Assembly (NCBI RefSeq): GCF_036226925.1
Contig: NZ_CP109031.1
Coordinates: forward strand, 6,076,001 to 6,140,000
Reading direction: 5' to 3'
Origin: Streptomyces sp. NBC_00659
GTDB lineage: Bacteria; Actinomycetota; Actinomycetes; Streptomycetales; Streptomycetaceae
Length of the DNA: 64,000 nucleotides
How positions within the stretch are numbered: the first letter of the stretch is position 1; every line of letters begins with the position of its first letter. Made by a program: the position numbers and the translations under genes. Shown here piece by piece: positions 55,546 through 64,000 of the stretch. The notes beneath the pieces are model-generated. The model saw nothing but the letters and a program-made list of their open reading frames with translations, searched no databases and was not told the DNA's origin.

Positions 55546-55590
55546 TCCACCGGGAGCCGGGCCCCCTCCCGCTCCCGTAGGCTCCGGCGC

Positions 55591-55998
<408 letters not shown>

Positions 55999-56103
55999 CG
56001 ACCCGGGTGCCCGCTTGTGCGCCGTTCGCGCCATAGTGTGCCCCCGGCGCGGTAAAGCTCCACCGATACCGGGTATGTGCCCCTTAACCACCCGAAACCG
56101 GGC

Positions 56104-56535
56104 ATGGGTGGGTTTCTGGTCTGGGAAGTGATCGGCTTGATCGACACTGACGGCTACTGCGCCGAGTGGACCTTTCCCGCGGAGCCCGGTGCCGTCCGCA
56201 CCGCCCGCTCCGTCGTCCGGGGACAACTCCGCGACTGGGATCTCGAATCCCTCGGCGACATCACCGCACTCCTGGTCAGCGAACTGGTGACGAACTCGCT
56301 CCGGCACGCCACGGGCCCGATCGGCGTCCGCCTCGTACGCCCCGAGGACGTGCCGGGCGCTCTGCGCGTCGAGGTCTCCGACCCGCTGCCCGACCCGCCC
56401 CGCGAACGGGCCGCCGACACCTCCGACGAGAGCGGCCGCGGACTCCAACTCCTGGCCGGCTCCTGCAGACGCTGGGGCACATGGCCCGCGGACACCGGCA
56501 AGACGGTCTGGTTCGAGCTGACCGTGCCGGACTGA
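56104..56535 (+). CDS. RsbW-like anti-sigma factor type ATPase
   Basis: A 143-residue single-domain HATPase. It has the N box LLVSELVTNSLRHA, then RVEVSDPLP in place of G1, the G2-like DESGRGLQLLAG, and a final GKTVWFEL, as in the many small Streptomyces kinases that regulate sigma factors or anti-anti-sigma proteins. The start is uncertain (ATG56104, GTG56128 or TTG56137). It lies directly upstream of a SpoIIE-type multidomain gene with the same kind of ATPase domain. Confidence 0.85.
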   Translation: MGGFLVWEVIGLIDTDGYCAEWTFPAEPGAVRTARSVVRGQLRDWDLESLGDITALLVSELVTNSLRHATGPIGVRLVRPEDVPGALRVEVSDPLPDPPRERAADTSDESGRGLQLLAGSCRRWGTWPADTGKTVWFELTVPD

Positions 56536-56782
56536 GACACGGAGGCCGGGACGCCCGCGCGGCGTACGGCCGGATCATGCTCCCGACCGGTGTCGCGTTG
56601 TGTGGTTCGACGGGGTGCCACCTGGTTAGAAGACTGGGAGTATGTCGCGGCCGGTCCAAAAACCATCGGGACCGTGCTGTGATCGTGAACACCGTGTCGC
56701 GCGGCACCGTAGTGCTGGATACTGCGGGCAGCCGCCCCCGGTGACCGGTGCCGGACGCGGTGAGCTGGAGGGGACGGTTCGC

Positions 56783-59500
56783 GTGAGCGAGATACCAGCG
56801 AAGGCCACGGAGTCCGAGGACCCGTCGGACGGCGCGAGGGCTGATGCGGCGGGAGATTTCGCGCGCGCGGTTCCCGGCGAGGCCGCGGACGGCGTCACGG
56901 ACCGCACCACGGGCGACGCGTCGGACGACGCGGCGGCCGGTACGTCCGCGGACGAGACCGATGAGACCGGCGAGGTGCCGGGTGACGCGATGTGGCAGAG
57001 CAGTCCGCCCGGTTCGATCTACGACTACATCAAGGCCGCCTCCTTCTCCATCGGCGCGGACGGGCTCGTCGACCAGTGGAGTCTGCGGGCCGAGCAGCTC
57101 TTCGGCATCCCGGCGGAGCGGGCCGTCGGCCTGGATCCCATCGAGGCGTTCGTCAGCGCGGACCGGCGGGAGTCCGGTCAGCGGAAGATGGCGGAGATCC
57201 TGGACGGCCGCGAGTGGACCGGGCTGGTGCCCTTCCGCACACCCCCCTCCGGGGACGCCGGCGACGGCGCCGAGGACTTGGGCGGCAGGGAGGGCCTCGC
57301 CGAGGTCTACGTGATGCCGACGACCACCGAACACGGTGAGCGGGCCGCCGTATGCATCGTGGTGGACGTCCGTACCCTGCGGACGATCGAGACGGACCTC
57401 GCCGCCTCGCAGGCGATTTTCGGTCAATCTCCCTTCGGGTTCCTGCTGATCGACACGGACCTTCGTGTCCGGCGCGCCAACCAGCGATTCGCCTCGATCT
57501 TCGGCGGCAGCGTCGACGACCACCGCGGCAAGGGCGTCCACGACTATCTCCCGCACGCGGAGGCGGAGCGGGTGACGGCGGTGCTGCGCCGGGTGCTGGA
57601 GACCGGCGACTCCATCACGGACATGCACGTCACCGGGCAGGTCCCGGGCTCCGACGAGCGCCGCCACTGGTCCATCAACCTCTACCGGGTGCACAGCGGC
57701 AGCGGCCGTCCCATCGGCATCGCCTGGCTCGGAACCGACATCACCTCCCGCCGCGCCGCCGCCCGTGAAGCGGCCGCCGCCCGACGCAACCTCGCCCTGC
57801 TGAACGAGGCGGGCGCCCGCATAGGCAACTCCCTCGACCTGGAGACCACCGCACGCGAACTCCTCGACGTCGTGGTCCCCGGCTTCTGTGACCTCGCGAC
57901 GGTCGACCTGTACCAGGGACTGCTGGCCGGCGACGAGGCCCCGCCAGGACTCGTGGACGGCAGCGCCGAACTCCGCCGGGTGGCCTTCGCCAGCGCCGTC
58001 TCCGACGCCCCGTTCGTCGGCGGCCCGGCCCCCGTCGCGGTCGGCGCGGTCCACCACTTCCCGTTCAACTCGCCCTGCGCGGACGCCCTGCGCACCGCCC
58101 GGCCGCAGCACATCCCCGCCGAAGAGGGCGGCCTCATACAGTCCACGCTCGCGGTCCCGATGGTCGCCCACGACACGGTCGTGGGACTCGCCCAGTTCTC
58201 CCGTACGAAGGGCAGCGAGCCGTTCGGGGAACGCGACCGCGCCCTGGCCGTGGAGCTGGCGGCCCGCGCGGCCGTCTGCATCGACAACGCGCGCCTGTAC
58301 CGCCGCGAGCACGAACGCGCCCTCATCCTGCAGCGGTCCCTGCTGCCCCCGGGTGACCCCGAGGCCTCCGGTCTCGACATCGCGTGCCGCTATCTGCCGG
58401 GCAACGCGGCGACGGAGGTCGGCGGCGACTGGTTCGACGTCATCGAACTCCCCGGCCACCGCACTGCCCTCGTGGTGGGCGACGTGATGGGCCGCGGGCT
58501 GCGCGCCGCCGTGGCGATGGGTGAACTGCGCACCGCGGTACGCACCTTGGCCCTGCTCGACCTGGAACCCGCCGAGGTCCTCTCGGCGCTGGACGAGATC
58601 GCGCGCGGCCTCGGCACCCCCGGCGGGGTCCAGCAGGCCACCCGTACGGCCCGTCAGCCCCGCGACGCCGACCTCTCCGAGGTGTACCTCGCGACCTGCG
58701 TGTACGCCGTCTACGACTCCGTGACCCGCCGGTGCACCTTCGCCAACGCGGGCCATCTGCCGCCCGTGCTCGTCGAGCCCGGCGAGACCGCGCTGATGCT
58801 CGACGTGCCGCCCGGGATGCCGCTCGGGGTGGGCGGCGAGCCCTTCGAGGAGGTGGAGGTCGAACTGCCCGAAGGCGCACTGTTGGCGCTCTACACGGAT
58901 GGACTGGTCGAATCGCGCGACCACCCCCTCGACGAGGGCCTCCAGGCGTTCGTCGGCGCCCTCACCGACCCCTCCAGGCCGTTGGAGGACGTCTGCGACC
59001 ACGTCCTCAACACCCTCGACACCCACCACGGCGAGGACGACATCGCCCTGCTGATGGCACGTGTCCAGGGGCTGCCCGCCGAGTCCGTCGGCGACTGGAC
59101 CCTGCCGCGCGAGCCGCGCAGCGTGGGGCGGGCCCGTGAGTACACCCGCACCCAGCTCGTCGCCTGGGACCTGGAGCCGCTCGTCGACACGACGGAACTG
59201 CTGGTCAGTGAGCTGGTGACGAACGCCCTGCGCTACGGCGAGGGCGAGATCAGGCTGCGGCTGCTCCTCGACCGCACCCTCGTCTGCGAGGTCTGGGACG
59301 CCGGACTCGTCCAGCCGCGCCGCCGCCGCGCCCGCGACACCGACGAGGGCGGGCGGGGCCTGCAGCTCGTCGGCCTCCTCTCCGCCGGGTGGGGCTCCCG
59401 CCGGACCCCGCGCGGGAAGACCGTGTGGTTCGAACTCCCCCTGCCGGACGGCCAGACGACCCTCACCGACCCGGCGGCAGCGCTCCTGAGCCTGTTCTGA
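56783..59500 (+). CDS. PAS-PAS-GAF-SpoIIE phosphatase-ATPase signalling protein
   Basis: A 905-residue soluble sensor. An acidic disordered N-terminus (about 1-75) is followed by two PAS domains (about 79-205 and 210-335), a GAF domain (about 338-510), a SpoIIE/PPM phosphatase (about 513-760, VGGDWFDVIEL, VGDVMGRGLRAAV, GEDDIALLMAR), and an HATPase (about 782-890, LLVSELVTNALRYG, DEGGRGLQLV). It probably controls a sigma factor by partner switching. GTG56783 is chosen because GGAGGGG lies about 10 bases upstream; a longer frame starts at 56642. Confidence 0.92.
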   Translation: MSEIPAKATESEDPSDGARADAAGDFARAVPGEAADGVTDRTTGDASDDAAAGTSADETDETGEVPGDAMWQSSPPGSIYDYIKAASFSIGADGLVDQWSLRAEQLFGIPAERAVGLDPIEAFVSADRRESGQRKMAEILDGREWTGLVPFRTPPSGDAGDGAEDLGGREGLAEVYVMPTTTEHGERAAVCIVVDVRTLRTIETDLAASQAIFGQSPFGFLLIDTDLRVRRANQRFASIFGGSVDDHRGKGVHDYLPHAEAERVTAVLRRVLETGDSITDMHVTGQVPGSDERRHWSINLYRVHSGSGRPIGIAWLGTDITSRRAAAREAAAARRNLALLNEAGARIGNSLDLETTARELLDVVVPGFCDLATVDLYQGLLAGDEAPPGLVDGSAELRRVAFASAVSDAPFVGGPAPVAVGAVHHFPFNSPCADALRTARPQHIPAEEGGLIQSTLAVPMVAHDTVVGLAQFSRTKGSEPFGERDRALAVELAARAAVCIDNARLYRREHERALILQRSLLPPGDPEASGLDIACRYLPGNAATEVGGDWFDVIELPGHRTALVVGDVMGRGLRAAVAMGELRTAVRTLALLDLEPAEVLSALDEIARGLGTPGGVQQATRTARQPRDADLSEVYLATCVYAVYDSVTRRCTFANAGHLPPVLVEPGETALMLDVPPGMPLGVGGEPFEEVEVELPEGALLALYTDGLVESRDHPLDEGLQAFVGALTDPSRPLEDVCDHVLNTLDTHHGEDDIALLMARVQGLPAESVGDWTLPREPRSVGRAREYTRTQLVAWDLEPLVDTTELLVSELVTNALRYGEGEIRLRLLLDRTLVCEVWDAGLVQPRRRRARDTDEGGRGLQLVGLLSAGWGSRRTPRGKTVWFELPLPDGQTTLTDPAAALLSLF

Positions 59501-59615
59501 GGGCTGAGGGCTGAGGGTCTGGGGCCCGGGAGCAGGCGGTCGGGAGCCAGGAGCCAGGAGCCGACGGTCGGGAGCCAGGTGCCGGGAGGCTGTACGCGGG
59601 GGCGCCGCTCTCGGC
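59501..59615 (+). repeat. Short direct repeats between convergent genes
   Basis: GGGCTGA is repeated at 59501-59515, and GGTCGGGAGCCAGG occurs twice (about 59538 and 59566) with further AGCCAGG copies between. No gene is present. Confidence 0.55.
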
Positions 59616-61199
59616 TCAGGTGAAGAAGGCCCCCCGGCGGCCCCGTGTGCGCGGGCCGCCGTAGCTCATCGGGCCGCCCTCGCCGTCGCTCAGGAGGATC
59701 CCGCCGAGCACCGCGCCGCCCGCTCCGGCACCCCCGCGGCCGCCCGAGGGATTGCCGTACGCCCGTACGTCCCGCTCGGCGAGCCGTCGCGCCTCCCGGG
59801 CCAGTTCGTCGGCCCGCAGTACCTCGGAGAGGGGAACGGAGCCCGGACCGAGCAGCCGCCGTGCCTCGGCCAGCCGGGTCCGCGCCTCGCCGCCCACCGC
59901 CCCGCGGTGCGTGCCGACGAAGCACGCGGCCCCGGCGAGCGCGCTGCGGGCGGGAACCAGCGCGCGGCCGCTCCCTTCGGGAACCTCACCGCCCACCATC
60001 CCGGCCAGGCTCGCGGCCGCCTCCGTCACCCGGCGCAGCGCGTCCAGCGGATCGTGGGGCCCGGCCGCCGTCTCGTGACGCACCGCGGAGAGCAGTGCCT
60101 CCGCGTGCCCCAGCCGTCCGACGAGCCCGGCGCGGGCGTCCGGCGGGAGACCCCGGGCGGCGTTCCAGTCGGACTGTGCCGCAGCGATGGCCGCGGGCAA
60201 CCCGGCCGCGGCCGAGTCCAGTTCCCGGGCCAGCCGGTCCACGCCGTCCGCCAGGTCGAAGGCCTGCGCCAACGCCCCCTCCGCCGCCCGCAGATGGGCC
60301 GCCGCCTTAGCGCCGTCGCCCCGGTCCGCGTACTGCCGTGCCTGGTTGAGGTGAGAGGTGGTGAACAGCAGCCGGTCCTTGGCCTGTTCGGCGTCGCCGA
60401 CGACGGGCAGCGAGGCGGCGGGAGCGTACCGCTCGTGGAGGTCGGCGATCGTCTTCTCGGTGGCACGGATGCGGGCGGCGACGTCCCGGAAGCGGGTCTC
60501 CGCGGCCTCCAGGGCGGCCACCGCGTTCCGCTCCAGCGCCCGGATCTGGTCGAACCCCGGCGCCGCCGCGTCCAGTCGCTGCCCGGCGTCCTGACAGCGG
60601 GCGACGATCTCCTCCAGGACGTCCCTGCGTTCGTCCTGGCCCTCGGCCGGGTCCGTGCCGGCCGTGTCCGCCTCGTCGAGGCGCTGCCGCAGCCGGAAGG
60701 CCGCGGCGAGTGCGGCTTCCGCGTGCCTGAGCTCGTACACGTACGGTTCCACGGCGTCGCCCGCCGCCCGGTCCGTGGCGAGGGCGAGCTCCTCGGCGGA
60801 GACGCGTACGCAGTCGTCGGTCTCGACGAGCAACCGCCTTGCCTGCCGGTCGAGTTCGGGCAGGGAGGTGAGCTCGGGGTCGCCGCCGGGTGTCGTGCGG
60901 GTCGCCGCCCGCCGTCTGCGGCGCCCGTACGTGTAGGCCGCCAGCGCGCCCGCGGCGCCGACCGCGACCAGGGGCGGCACGAGATCGCCGGTCGTCGTCC
61001 CGTCCTGTGCGGTCGCGGCCCGGGGAGCGGTGACACGCGCGTCCCGCGCCGGGGCCGCCGGGGCCTCCGCTCCCGCCCGCGCCAGCGGCAGCACCAGCCA
61101 GCCCGTCGCGACCAGCCCCCCGAGCACGGCATGCGCCACCCGCACGGCCATGGGCGACGGGACCCGGCGCGACCGGCTTCGGCTCAGGGGCGACGTCAC
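59616..61199 (-). CDS. TPM-family-like coiled-coil membrane protein lacking the TPM domain
   Basis: A 527-residue protein with an N-terminal signal/anchor helix (about 20-45), a short linker, a second membrane helix (about 73-90, VPPLVAVGAAGALAAYTYGRRRRR) and a long helical, Ala/Glu/Arg-rich region (about 105-470). It ends in a Gly-rich tail with GGAVLGGILLSDGEGGPMSYGGP. The helical part and tail match Streptomyces TPM-domain proteins. The roughly 130-residue TPM domain that normally lies between the two helices is absent, replaced by about 25 residues. Function is unknown. Confidence 0.75.
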   Translation of the reverse strand: MTSPLSRSRSRRVPSPMAVRVAHAVLGGLVATGWLVLPLARAGAEAPAAPARDARVTAPRAATAQDGTTTGDLVPPLVAVGAAGALAAYTYGRRRRRAATRTTPGGDPELTSLPELDRQARRLLVETDDCVRVSAEELALATDRAAGDAVEPYVYELRHAEAALAAAFRLRQRLDEADTAGTDPAEGQDERRDVLEEIVARCQDAGQRLDAAAPGFDQIRALERNAVAALEAAETRFRDVAARIRATEKTIADLHERYAPAASLPVVGDAEQAKDRLLFTTSHLNQARQYADRGDGAKAAAHLRAAEGALAQAFDLADGVDRLARELDSAAAGLPAAIAAAQSDWNAARGLPPDARAGLVGRLGHAEALLSAVRHETAAGPHDPLDALRRVTEAAASLAGMVGGEVPEGSGRALVPARSALAGAACFVGTHRGAVGGEARTRLAEARRLLGPGSVPLSEVLRADELAREARRLAERDVRAYGNPSGGRGGAGAGGAVLGGILLSDGEGGPMSYGGPRTRGRRGAFFT

Positions 61200-61449
61200 A
61201 TTTGGGAGCGTATGGCCGTTCGAGCCCCTCCGCGACCGGTATACGAGGAGTTGGGGGCGGTCGGGGTACGGGAGGTATCAGGATGGACGGGAGGGGCGCG
61301 GGGGTCGATCTCGCGGGCGCCCTCGCCGCCGGGGGCCTGCACGCAATCGATTCGCTGAAGGACGCCACACCATGTGATGACGGCCCGGATCCCGCGTGCG
61401 ATGATCACGCCGCGTGCCCCTGTACGGCACGCGGGGGAGTGGGGGTTCG

Positions 61450-61773
61450 ATGCACTGGTATTTCGTCGGGTTCGCCGCACTGATCGTCATCGCGCAGGCC
61501 GGATTCGGGATCGCCGCCATCGCGAGGCACTGGATCCCGCCGTGGGTGCGTCGCAGGGTCGTGCGCCCGGAACTGTGGGGCTGGGGCGCGCTGACGGGGG
61601 CCGTGGGATGGTCCCTGTTCATGTTCCTCGGACCGTTCCGCGGACCCGACGCCGAGTTCACGCCGTACGCCCTGGGCGGGATGGGCCTGTTCGTCGCGAG
61701 CCAGGTGGTCCAGATGATGGGGCAGCACCCGGGCCGACGCCCCGTGGCTCCGCCGGACACCGAAGGGCGGTGA
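61450..61773 (+). CDS. Small membrane protein of unknown function
   Basis: A 107-residue protein with three hydrophobic segments (about 2-25, 48-67 and 77-93) and an Arg-rich loop (WVRRRVVRPELWGWG). It is not recognised. ATG61450 follows a GGGGGAGTGGGGG stretch. The tail is polar and probably cytoplasmic. Confidence 0.6.
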   Translation: MHWYFVGFAALIVIAQAGFGIAAIARHWIPPWVRRRVVRPELWGWGALTGAVGWSLFMFLGPFRGPDAEFTPYALGGMGLFVASQVVQMMGQHPGRRPVAPPDTEGR

Positions 61774-61827
61774 CGGCAGGACGTGAGCGGACCGGGGACG
61801 GCGCGCCGCCCCCACCCGGGCCCCCGT

Positions 61828-62598
61828 CTACGTCCGCCGTCGGCCGATTTTCGATCCCAGCCACACCAGCGGGTCGTACTTGCGGTCGACCGCCCGTTCC
61901 TTCAAGGGGATCAGCGCGTTGTCCGTGATCTTGATGCCCTCCGGGCAGACCTCGGTGCAGCACTTGGTGATGTTGCAGTAGCCGAGACCGTGCTCGTCCT
62001 GGGCCGTGCGCTTGCGGTCCAGGCCGGAGTCCGCGGCCGCGTCCAGCGGGTGCATGTCCAGCTCCGCCACCCGCATCAGGAAGCGCGGTCCGGCGAACGC
62101 GGGCTTGTTCTCCTCGTGGTCACGGACCACGTGGCAGGTGTCCTGGCACAGGAAGCACTCGATGCACTTGCGGAACTCCTGCGACCGGTCGACGTCCTCC
62201 TGCATCATCCGGTACTCGCCGGGGCCGACACCGGCGGGCGGAACGAAGGCGGGGACCTCCCGCGCCTTGTCGTAGTTGAAACCGACGTCGGTCACCAGAT
62301 CCCGTACGACGGGGAAGGCGCGCAGCGGGGTGACGGTGATCGTCTCCTCCTGGGTGAACACCGACATCCGCGTCATGCACATCAGCCGCGGCCGGCCGTT
62401 GATCTCCGCCGAGCACGAACCGCACTTGCCCGCCTTGCAGTTCCAGCGCACGGCGAGGTCGGGAGCCTGGGTCGCCTGGAGCCGGTGGATGATGTCCAGC
62501 ACCACCTCGCCCTCGTTGACCTCGACCCCGAAGTCCTCCAGGCCGCCGCCCTTCACATCTCCGCGCCACACCTTGAAGCGGGCCTTGTAGCTGCTCAC
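61828..62598 (-). CDS. Succinate dehydrogenase/fumarate reductase iron-sulfur subunit
   Basis: A 256-residue iron-sulfur subunit. The [2Fe-2S] ligands are in RWNCKAGKCGSCSAEINGRPRLMC. The [4Fe-4S]/[3Fe-4S] region has CIECFLCQDTCHVV and CNITKCCTEVCPEGI. It transfers electrons from the flavoprotein to quinone. GTG62598 overlaps the stop of the flavoprotein gene (GTGA), so the two are coupled. A membrane-anchor subunit is not seen downstream. Confidence 0.94.
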   Translation of the reverse strand: MSSYKARFKVWRGDVKGGGLEDFGVEVNEGEVVLDIIHRLQATQAPDLAVRWNCKAGKCGSCSAEINGRPRLMCMTRMSVFTQEETITVTPLRAFPVVRDLVTDVGFNYDKAREVPAFVPPAGVGPGEYRMMQEDVDRSQEFRKCIECFLCQDTCHVVRDHEENKPAFAGPRFLMRVAELDMHPLDAAADSGLDRKRTAQDEHGLGYCNITKCCTEVCPEGIKITDNALIPLKERAVDRKYDPLVWLGSKIGRRRT

Positions 62599-64000
62599 TC
62601 GTAGAGCTCCTCTTCGGCGAGGTACTTGACCAGCTCCTCCTTCTCGAAGAGGGCGAGCAGGTCGGGGCGGACGGGCTGGGTGGTCTCGTTCACCAGGTCG
62701 ATCTGTCCGGCCACCGGGTCGGTGGCGGCCAGTCCGCCGGTGGGGTCGGTGAGCCGGCACAGCAGGTTGATCCGGCGCCAGGAACGCTCCATCGCCGGGT
62801 GGTCCTCGCGGGTGTGGCCGCCACGCGACTCCGCGCGCTCCAGTGCCGCCCGGGCGACACACTCGCTGACCAGGAGCATGTTCCGCAGGTCCAGGGAGAG
62901 ATGCCAGCCCGGGTTGAACTGGCGGTGGCCCTCCACCCCGGCCCGGCGCGCCCGTACCCGCAGCTCGCCGAGCTTCTCCAGGGCCTGCTCCATCTCGGCC
63001 TCGCGGCGGATGATCCCGACCAGGTCGTTCATGGTCTGCTGGAGCTCCTGGTGCAGGGTGTACGGGTTCTCCGGCGGCTGCGAGGCGACGGCGGGCGCGC
63101 CGCCGGCCGGCGCGGCGGGGACGGACTCGGGTCCCTCGGCGGAGAAGGGCCGTAGCGCCTCCGCGGCGGCCTCGTCGATCTGGGTGTCGTCCAGCGGCGG
63201 GCGGGCGCCGTCCCCGGTGAGACCGGCCGCGTACTCCGCCGCGTGCCACCCGGCCCGCCGCCCGAACACCAGCAGGTCGGAAAGGGAGTTGCCGCCGAGC
63301 CGGTTGGAGCCGTGCATACCGCCCGCGACCTCGCCGGCGGCGAACAGCCCGGGCACCCCGCGCGCCGCCGCCGTGTCCGAGTCGACCGCGATGCCGCCCA
63401 TGACGTAGTGGCAGGTGGGCCCGACCTCCATCGCCTCGGCGGTGATGTCGACATCGGCCAGCTCCTTGAACTGGTGGTACATCGAGGGCAGCCGGCGTTT
63501 GATCACCTCGGCGGGCATCCGGGTCGACACATCGAGGAAGACGCCCCCGTGCGGTGATCCGCGGCCCGCCTTCACCTCGGAGTTGATGGCCCGTGCCACC
63601 TCGTCGCGCGGCAGCAGCTCCGGTGGACGCCGGTTGTGGTCCGGGTCCTCGTACCAGCGGTCGCCCTCCTCCTCCGACTGCGCGTACTTCTCCTTGAAGA
63701 CGTCGGGGATGTAGTCGAACATGAACCGCTTGCCCTCGGAGTTGCGCAGCACCCCGCCGTCACCGCGCACCGACTCGGTGACGAGGATGCCCTTGACCGA
63801 CGGCGGCCAGACCATGCCGGTCGGATGGAACTGCACGAACTCCATGTTCAGCAGCGGTGCCCCGGCGAGCAGTGCCAGCGCGTGCCCGTCGCCCGTGTAC
63901 TCCCACGAGTTGGAGGTCACCTTGAAGGACTTGCCGATGCCGCCGGTGGCGATCACCACGGAGGGGGCCTCCAGGACGAAGAAGCGCCCCGACTCCCGTT
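62595..64000 (-). CDS. Succinate dehydrogenase/fumarate reductase flavoprotein subunit (5' end outside window)
   Basis: The C-terminal 468 or so codons are present; the start lies beyond the right edge. VVIATGGIGKSFKVTSNSWEYTGDGHALALLAGA and the active-site region MEFVQFHPTGMVWPPSVKGILVTESVRGDGG belong to the FAD-binding/capping domains. GSNRLGGNSLSDLLVFGRRAG and the C-terminal helical domain complete the family pattern. It oxidises succinate (or reduces fumarate) in the complex with the downstream iron-sulfur protein. Confidence 0.95.
   Translation of the reverse strand, partial: RESGRFFVLEAPSVVIATGGIGKSFKVTSNSWEYTGDGHALALLAGAPLLNMEFVQFHPTGMVWPPSVKGILVTESVRGDGGVLRNSEGKRFMFDYIPDVFKEKYAQSEEEGDRWYEDPDHNRRPPELLPRDEVARAINSEVKAGRGSPHGGVFLDVSTRMPAEVIKRRLPSMYHQFKELADVDITAEAMEVGPTCHYVMGGIAVDSDTAAARGVPGLFAAGEVAGGMHGSNRLGGNSLSDLLVFGRRAGWHAAEYAAGLTGDGARPPLDDTQIDEAAAEALRPFSAEGPESVPAAPAGGAPAVASQPPENPYTLHQELQQTMNDLVGIIRREAEMEQALEKLGELRVRARRAGVEGHRQFNPGWHLSLDLRNMLLVSECVARAALERAESRGGHTREDHPAMERSWRRINLLCRLTDPTGGLAATDPVAGQIDLVNETTQPVRPDLLALFEKEELVKYLAEEELYE

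Overview
The window is a stretch of very high-GC actinobacterial chromosome. Codon usage, frequent GTG/TTG starts, WhiB-like and roadblock proteins, the 6C-type small RNA and the gene families all point to a Streptomyces. Most genes are ordinary core or near-core genes. From memory (unverified), the order class II fumarase, class I fumarase, DUF1707, WhiB-like, glpX, DUF4245, xseB, xseA, ispH, ppgK resembles the S. coelicolor SCO5042-5059 region.

Layout. 1-8284: a Tad/Flp pilus cluster (two TadE-type pseudopilins, the TadA/CpaF ATPase, TadB, TadC, a Flp prepilin and a TadG-like protein) with a histidine kinase/response regulator pair inside it, followed by a lipoprotein and an OmpA-domain protein. 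8370-12005: small-molecule oxidoreductases, a DUF192 protein, a probable 6C small RNA and an aldo/keto reductase. 12150-17246: UppS, a PIN-PhoH ATPase, a secreted lytic-transglycosylase-like protein and an AI-2E family membrane protein. 17442-19685: the ahpC-ahpD peroxide-defence operon divergent from oxyR. 19864-21859: a DUF4388 protein plus two roadblock-like proteins. 21976-25528: a PadR-controlled ABC/FtsX exporter with a perfect 31-bp operator. 26043-33487: class A PBP, catalase, a SpoIIE-type phosphatase and a DUF402 protein.

33603-38319: two unrelated fumarases (class II, then class I) enclose a roughly 1.5-kb islet. It holds the truncated N-terminus of a serine integrase and, convergent with it, a 250-codon gene. 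By eye this gene's protein contains two histone folds in tandem, the first H2A-like and the second H2B-like. This is the most unusual object in the window.

38570-55998: DUF1707, WhiB-like, GlpX, a nitroreductase-fold enzyme, exonuclease VII, an APC permease, IspH, polyphosphate glucokinase, YchF, a Tat-exported SMP-30-like protein beside a MarR regulator, a PLP enzyme, and GntR, SPOR and Nudix proteins. 56104-59500: an anti-sigma-type ATPase and a large PAS-GAF-SpoIIE-ATPase protein. 59616-64000: a TPM-family-like coiled-coil membrane protein without its usual first domain, a small membrane protein, and the iron-sulfur and (partial) flavoprotein subunits of succinate dehydrogenase/fumarate reductase.

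How the genes work together: the Tad genes form one pilus machine with its own two-component system. AhpC, AhpD, OxyR and catalase form a peroxide response. The fumarases and Sdh/Frd subunits belong to the TCA cycle. The SpoIIE/ATPase proteins probably feed partner-switching control of sigma factors. All alignments and motif assignments were made by eye; no search was run.
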